DNA of 8,154 nt from Dictyoglomaceae bacterium (GTDB lineage Bacteria; Dictyoglomota; Dictyoglomia; Dictyoglomales; Dictyoglomaceae). A program made the translations under genes and the position numbers. Every line of letters starts with the position of its first letter. Position 1 is the stretch's first letter. A model generated the notes under the pieces. That model was not told the DNA's origin and ran no database searches. It worked only from the letters and a program-made list of their open reading frames with translations. Shown piece after piece: positions 6,055 through 8,154 of the stretch. The stretch is from the NCBI GenBank assembly GCA_028276205.1, contig JAPYWU010000059.1:1-8154 (forward strand). Direction: 5' to 3'.

Positions 6055-6750
6055 TTAAGCTTTTAAAGGAGGCGATTCTATAAGAGGTAAATTTTCAAAA
6101 AATATAACGTTAACATTAATTTCTCCAATCGTTATTTTTAATGATTTGGGTAGGTTGCTATAAGTAAAAAGGAGGATAAAAGAAAAAGATTCTTTAGATT
6201 TTAGAATCTTATTTATAGGAATATTTATCAAAGAGTCGCCTAAAAGTTTCTTAAAAACATCATCATTATTTAACAACTTTTCTTCGTTACGAGAAATGTT
6301 TTCTAATACAAAAATTGCTTTACCCAAATCTAAATCTTTTGTCCCATCATTGTATATACTTATAAAGAGCGGTAATGTTTTATCATATAAATAATAATCA
6401 AATTTAGGATAATTCTTAAGATTAAGAACAGAAACTTTTAGAGGGTAATTGATAGCATAACCATAATGAAGGTTAAAAAAATTAAGATTTTTAGCATTAA
6501 TCTTAACACCCTCAATATGCAATCTAACTAAGTTTTCCTGTAGCTCTAAAAAATTAGCAGTTTGATATAGCTTAGTGTAATAATCTACAGCAATATTCCA
6601 AGCCACATAACTATTATCAGGGTTCTTCCAAAATCTATCTTCCTGCTCTTTCGCTAACTTTAATAATACATTATCATTCTTACCTTCAGATATGGTAAGA
6701 AGACCAAATAATAACATAATAAAAAGTGGAAAAAGTTTTTTTATAAACAT
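6055..6750 (-). CDS. Secreted protein of unknown function
   Basis: I do not recognise this 231-residue protein. It has an N-terminal Sec-type signal: Lys4-Lys5, a hydrophobic stretch (about 6-20) and a polar region with possible cleavage after SEG (about 23). There is no lipobox Cys, and the whole protein contains no cysteine. The mature part starts with a probably helical segment rich in aromatic and charged residues (about 25-85). From about 125 the pattern suggests beta strands (LPLFISIYNDGTKDLDLG, SFSFILLF, SLKITIGEINVNVIFFE), as in an immunoglobulin-like or similar sandwich domain. The Shine-Dalgarno is weak (AAGAAG close to the ATG). It lies 29 bases after the CCA end of tRNA-Ala with no promoter or terminator visible between, so it is probably transcribed with the three tRNAs. 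Its stop is six bases from the nfn operator dyad. Base composition is like its neighbours. Confidence 0.72.
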   Translation of the reverse strand: MFIKKLFPLFIMLLFGLLTISEGKNDNVLLKLAKEQEDRFWKNPDNSYVAWNIAVDYYTKLYQTANFLELQENLVRLHIEGVKINAKNLNFFNLHYGYAINYPLKVSVLNLKNYPKFDYYLYDKTLPLFISIYNDGTKDLDLGKAIFVLENISRNEEKLLNNDDVFKKLLGDSLINIPINKILKSKESFSFILLFTYSNLPKSLKITIGEINVNVIFFENLPLIESPPLKA

Positions 6751-6779
6751 TTCTTCTTAAAAAGGATATTAATAAAAAT

Positions 6780-6854
6780 TGGTGGAGCTGGGGGGACTTG
6801 AACCCCCGACCTCTTCCGTGCCATGGAAGCGCGCTCCCTCTGCGCTACAGCCCC
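6780..6854 (-). tRNA. tRNA-Ala (anticodon GGC)
   Basis: On the minus strand the acceptor GGGGCTG pairs with CAGCTCC and includes the G3-U70 pair that identifies tRNA-Ala. D stem GCGC/GCGC closes a short 7-base loop, the anticodon stem CTTCC/GGAAG surrounds ATGGCAC (anticodon GGC at 6820-6822), and the T stem is GGGGG/CCCCC. Discriminator A and encoded CCA (6780-6782) are present. It is the last tRNA of a three-tRNA cluster and lies 29 bases before the secreted-protein gene. Confidence 0.97.
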
Positions 6855-6871
6855 ACCAAGATTTTTTAAAC

Positions 6872-6947
6872 TGGAGGCGGCACCCGGACTCGAACCGGGG
6901 AATGGGAGATTTGCAATCTCCTGCCTTAGCCGCTTGGCGATGCCGCC
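6872..6947 (-). tRNA. tRNA-Cys (anticodon GCA)
   Basis: On the minus strand the acceptor GGCGGCA pairs with TGCCGCC, the anticodon stem GGAGA/TCTCC surrounds TTGCAAA (GCA at 6912-6914), and the T stem is CCCGG/CCGGG. The discriminator is U73 (6875), as required for tRNA-Cys, and CCA is encoded (6872-6874). It is the middle gene of the tRNA cluster, 17 bases from tRNA-Ala and 19 from tRNA-Gly. Confidence 0.97.
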
Positions 6948-6966
6948 GTAATTTTTAAATACTCTT

Positions 6967-7041
6967 TGGAGCGGGCGACGGGATTTGAACCCGCGACCCT
7001 CGGCTTGGGAAGCCGATGCTCTACCTCTGAGCTACACCCGC
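6967..7041 (-). tRNA. tRNA-Gly (anticodon CCC)
   Basis: On the minus strand the acceptor GCGGGTG pairs with CGCCCGC (one G-U), D stem GCTC/GAGC, anticodon stem TCGGC/GCCGA around TTCCCAA (CCC at 7007-7009), and T stem GCGGG/CCCGT. The discriminator is U73 and CCA is encoded (6967-6969). It reads GGG and is the first gene of the tRNA cluster. Confidence 0.97.
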
Positions 7042-7072
7042 CTTCCCAAGTACAAAATCATCTTCTAAATAG

Positions 7073-7101
7073 AGAATAAATTCTTTTTTAAATTTTGTCA
7101 A
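7073..7101 (-). promoter_or_regulatory. Promoter of the tRNA-Gly/Cys/Ala cluster
   Basis: On the minus strand a consensus TTGACA (7096-7101) is 17 bases from TATTCT (7073-7078; four of six). Transcription would start near 7066, about 25 bases before tRNA-Gly. The -35 lies only 3 bases from the edge of the 26-base palindrome. Confidence 0.65.
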
Positions 7102-7104
7102 GAA

Positions 7105-7130
7105 TCAATCAAAATAATTATTTTGATTGA
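7105..7130. promoter_or_regulatory. Perfect 26-base palindrome between divergent promoters, likely operator
   Basis: The left arm TCAATCAAAATAA (7105-7117) is followed directly by its exact reverse complement (7118-7130), 13 bp per arm with no spacer and no mismatch. Its right end covers the first four bases of the -35 box of the solute-binding protein gene, and its left end is 3 bases from the -35 box of the tRNA cluster. The position and symmetry indicate a site for a dimeric regulator, most simply a repressor of the transporter gene. It is not a terminator: it is upstream of both promoters, and AT-rich. Confidence 0.8.
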
Positions 7131-7155
7131 CAATAATACATTTTCTTATTATTAT
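7127..7155 (+). promoter_or_regulatory. Promoter of the solute-binding protein gene
   Basis: Consensus TTGACA (7127-7132) is 17 bases from TATTAT (7150-7155; five of six), giving a start near 7162 and a leader of about 29 bases. The -35 is overlapped by the 26-base palindrome and the -10 lies within a second inverted repeat. Confidence 0.78.
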
Positions 7156-7170
7156 AAGAATTAAAATTCT
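7143..7170. repeat. Two overlapping inverted repeats over the -10 and start region
   Basis: TTCTTAT (7143-7149) and ATAAGAA (7154-7160) are 7-bp arms around a 4-base centre and contain the -10 box. AGAATT (7157-7162) and AATTCT (7165-7170) form a second dyad with 6-bp arms and a 2-base centre near the expected transcript start. They may be further regulator sites, but AT-rich DNA yields such dyads easily. Confidence 0.4.
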
Positions 7171-7190
7171 CTTCATCGGGAGGTGTAAAG

Positions 7191-8154
7191 ATGCCAAAGA
7201 GAGGTTTGAGGGTTCTTTTATTAGCAGTATTTCTTGTTGTCCTTTTCCTCTTATCTTCCCAAGCACAAACAGTCAATGTTAACCCAAATGGATGGCTTGA
7301 CCAAGTAGCATTTATTCCAGAAAAGGATATGGCAAAGGCTGTAGAAATGTTGTCCAAAGGAGATATTGACATATATTTCAACGAAATAAGTGACCCACAA
7401 CTTTTCAAAAGAGTCAAAGAAGACCCCAATTTAACCTATGGAACATCCTTTGGACTTTATTATGAACTTACTTTCAACCCGGTAGGACCAACCTATAAAG
7501 ATGGTAGATTAAACCCATTTAGCAATAAGAAAATTAGAGAGGCAATGAATATAGTAATAGATAGGCAATATATAGTGGATGAAATTATGGGAGGACTTGC
7601 TGAGGTAAAGCTTCTACCTCTCAATAAAGGTTTTCCAGAATATGAAAGATATAAAGACACTATATCAAGTTTGGAGAAACTATATAAATATGATTTCGCA
7701 AAAGGCAAAAAGATCATTGATGAAGAAATGAAAAAAATGGGAGCAGAGCAAAAAGATGGAAAATGGTACTATAAAGGAAATCCAGTAGTAGTAAAATTTA
7801 TCATTAGAACTGAAGATAGAAGAAAGCAAATAGGAGATTACGTATCAACTCAACTTGAAAAATTAGGATTTACAGTAGAAAGAATGTATAAAACATCAAG
7901 AGAAGCATCTCCTCTCTGGGTAAGAGGCAATCCTGAAGATGGTCAATGGGATATCTATACAGGTGGATGGATAACAACTGTTCTTGCAAGAGATATGGCT
8001 GATAACTTTAGATTCTTCTATACTCCAGATTCTGAAATGTCCTATTCTCCTCTTTGGAGAGCTTACAAACCTGATAAGGAATTTAGAGATATAGCAAATA
8101 AACTTGCTCAAAGAAGCTTTAAATCAATGGCTGAAAGAAACTACTTAATGAGAA
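7191..8154 (+). CDS. ABC transporter solute-binding protein, family 5 (SBP_bac_5), 3' end outside window
   Basis: The first 321 residues of an extracytoplasmic solute-binding protein for an ABC importer are present, and the frame is still open at the window end. Residues 1 to about 26 are a Sec signal peptide (PKRGLR, then a Leu/Val-rich core, then SSQAQ) without lipobox Cys, so it is probably secreted or periplasmic rather than a lipoprotein. The family 5 signature is LNPFSNKKIREAMNIVIDRQYIVDEIMGG (about 109-137), preceded by YYELTFNPVG. This signature usually lies well past residue 250, but here comes near 110: the N-terminal lobe is shortened, as I recall for a compact group in Thermotogales and Dictyoglomus. 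GGAGGTG (7179-7185) lies 5 bases before the ATG. The family imports oligopeptides or, in thermophiles, often oligosaccharides; the ligand cannot be told. Permease and ATPase genes would be expected downstream. Confidence 0.9.
   Translation, partial: MPKRGLRVLLLAVFLVVLFLLSSQAQTVNVNPNGWLDQVAFIPEKDMAKAVEMLSKGDIDIYFNEISDPQLFKRVKEDPNLTYGTSFGLYYELTFNPVGPTYKDGRLNPFSNKKIREAMNIVIDRQYIVDEIMGGLAEVKLLPLNKGFPEYERYKDTISSLEKLYKYDFAKGKKIIDEEMKKMGAEQKDGKWYYKGNPVVVKFIIRTEDRRKQIGDYVSTQLEKLGFTVERMYKTSREASPLWVRGNPEDGQWDIYTGGWITTVLARDMADNFRFFYTPDSEMSYSPLWRAYKPDKEFRDIANKLAQRSFKSMAERNYLMR

Noticed and set aside
7118..8111. Minus-strand open frames at 7118-7429, 7493-7717 and 7896-8111
   Set aside because: They are shadows of the plus-strand solute-binding protein gene, which has a signal peptide, a family signature and a strong ribosome site.
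1..8154. CRISPR arrays, insertion sequences, phage genes or toxin-antitoxin pairs
   Set aside because: No spaced direct repeats, transposase or integrase motifs, or target duplications were seen; the tRNA genes show no attached integration remnants.

Overview
This window is AT-rich (by eye about one third G+C), while its four tRNA genes have very GC-rich stems, which is the usual look of a thermophilic, low-GC anaerobic bacterium. The gene set (NfnAB-type NAD(P) transhydrogenase, COG2509 flavoprotein, PATAN/DUF4388 protein, compact family 5 solute-binding protein) and codon use fit Dictyoglomus best, with Thermotogales as the main alternative. That assignment is recognition from memory, not a database match.

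Layout. Bases 1-1142 (+) hold the 3' part of a YtcJ/NfdA-type amidohydrolase whose beginning lies outside the window. It converges, with a 19-base overlap, on a minus-strand unit read from about 3450 down to 1124: a sigma-A-type promoter, tRNA-Arg(ACG), a DUF4388 protein, and a COG2509 FAD-dependent dehydrogenase joined by an ATGA overlap. Next upstream is a second minus-strand operon (about 6035 to 3507): promoter, nfnA (FAD/[2Fe-2S] subunit), nfnB (FAD/[4Fe-4S], NADPH subunit) and a small CsoR/CstR-family repressor. All three genes appear to start with TTG. Upstream again is a minus-strand unit of tRNA-Gly(CCC), tRNA-Cys(GCA) and tRNA-Ala(GGC), followed without visible terminator by an unrecognised secreted protein. 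At 7042-7190 a divergent promoter region separates this from a plus-strand ABC transporter solute-binding protein that runs off the right end.

How the genes may work together. NfnAB enzymes couple NADH, NADPH and ferredoxin pools, and the P. furiosus homologue was first described as sulfide dehydrogenase/polysulfide reductase (SudAB). The co-transcribed repressor keeps the two family cysteines (Cys30, Cys59) but has Tyr where copper-sensing CsoR has a His ligand, which resembles persulfide-sensing CstR. An imperfect ACCC-N4-GGGT dyad abuts the -35 box of the nfn promoter. Together these suggest a self-regulated, possibly sulfur- or redox-responsive nfn operon, the most interesting inference here.

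The other notable signal is a perfect 26-base palindrome (7105-7130) between the divergent promoters, overlapping the -35 box of the solute-binding protein gene. It is almost certainly an operator, but its regulator is not in the window. In two places a tRNA gene runs straight into a protein gene with only 21 or 29 bases between, so tRNA processing may create the 5' ends of those mRNAs.
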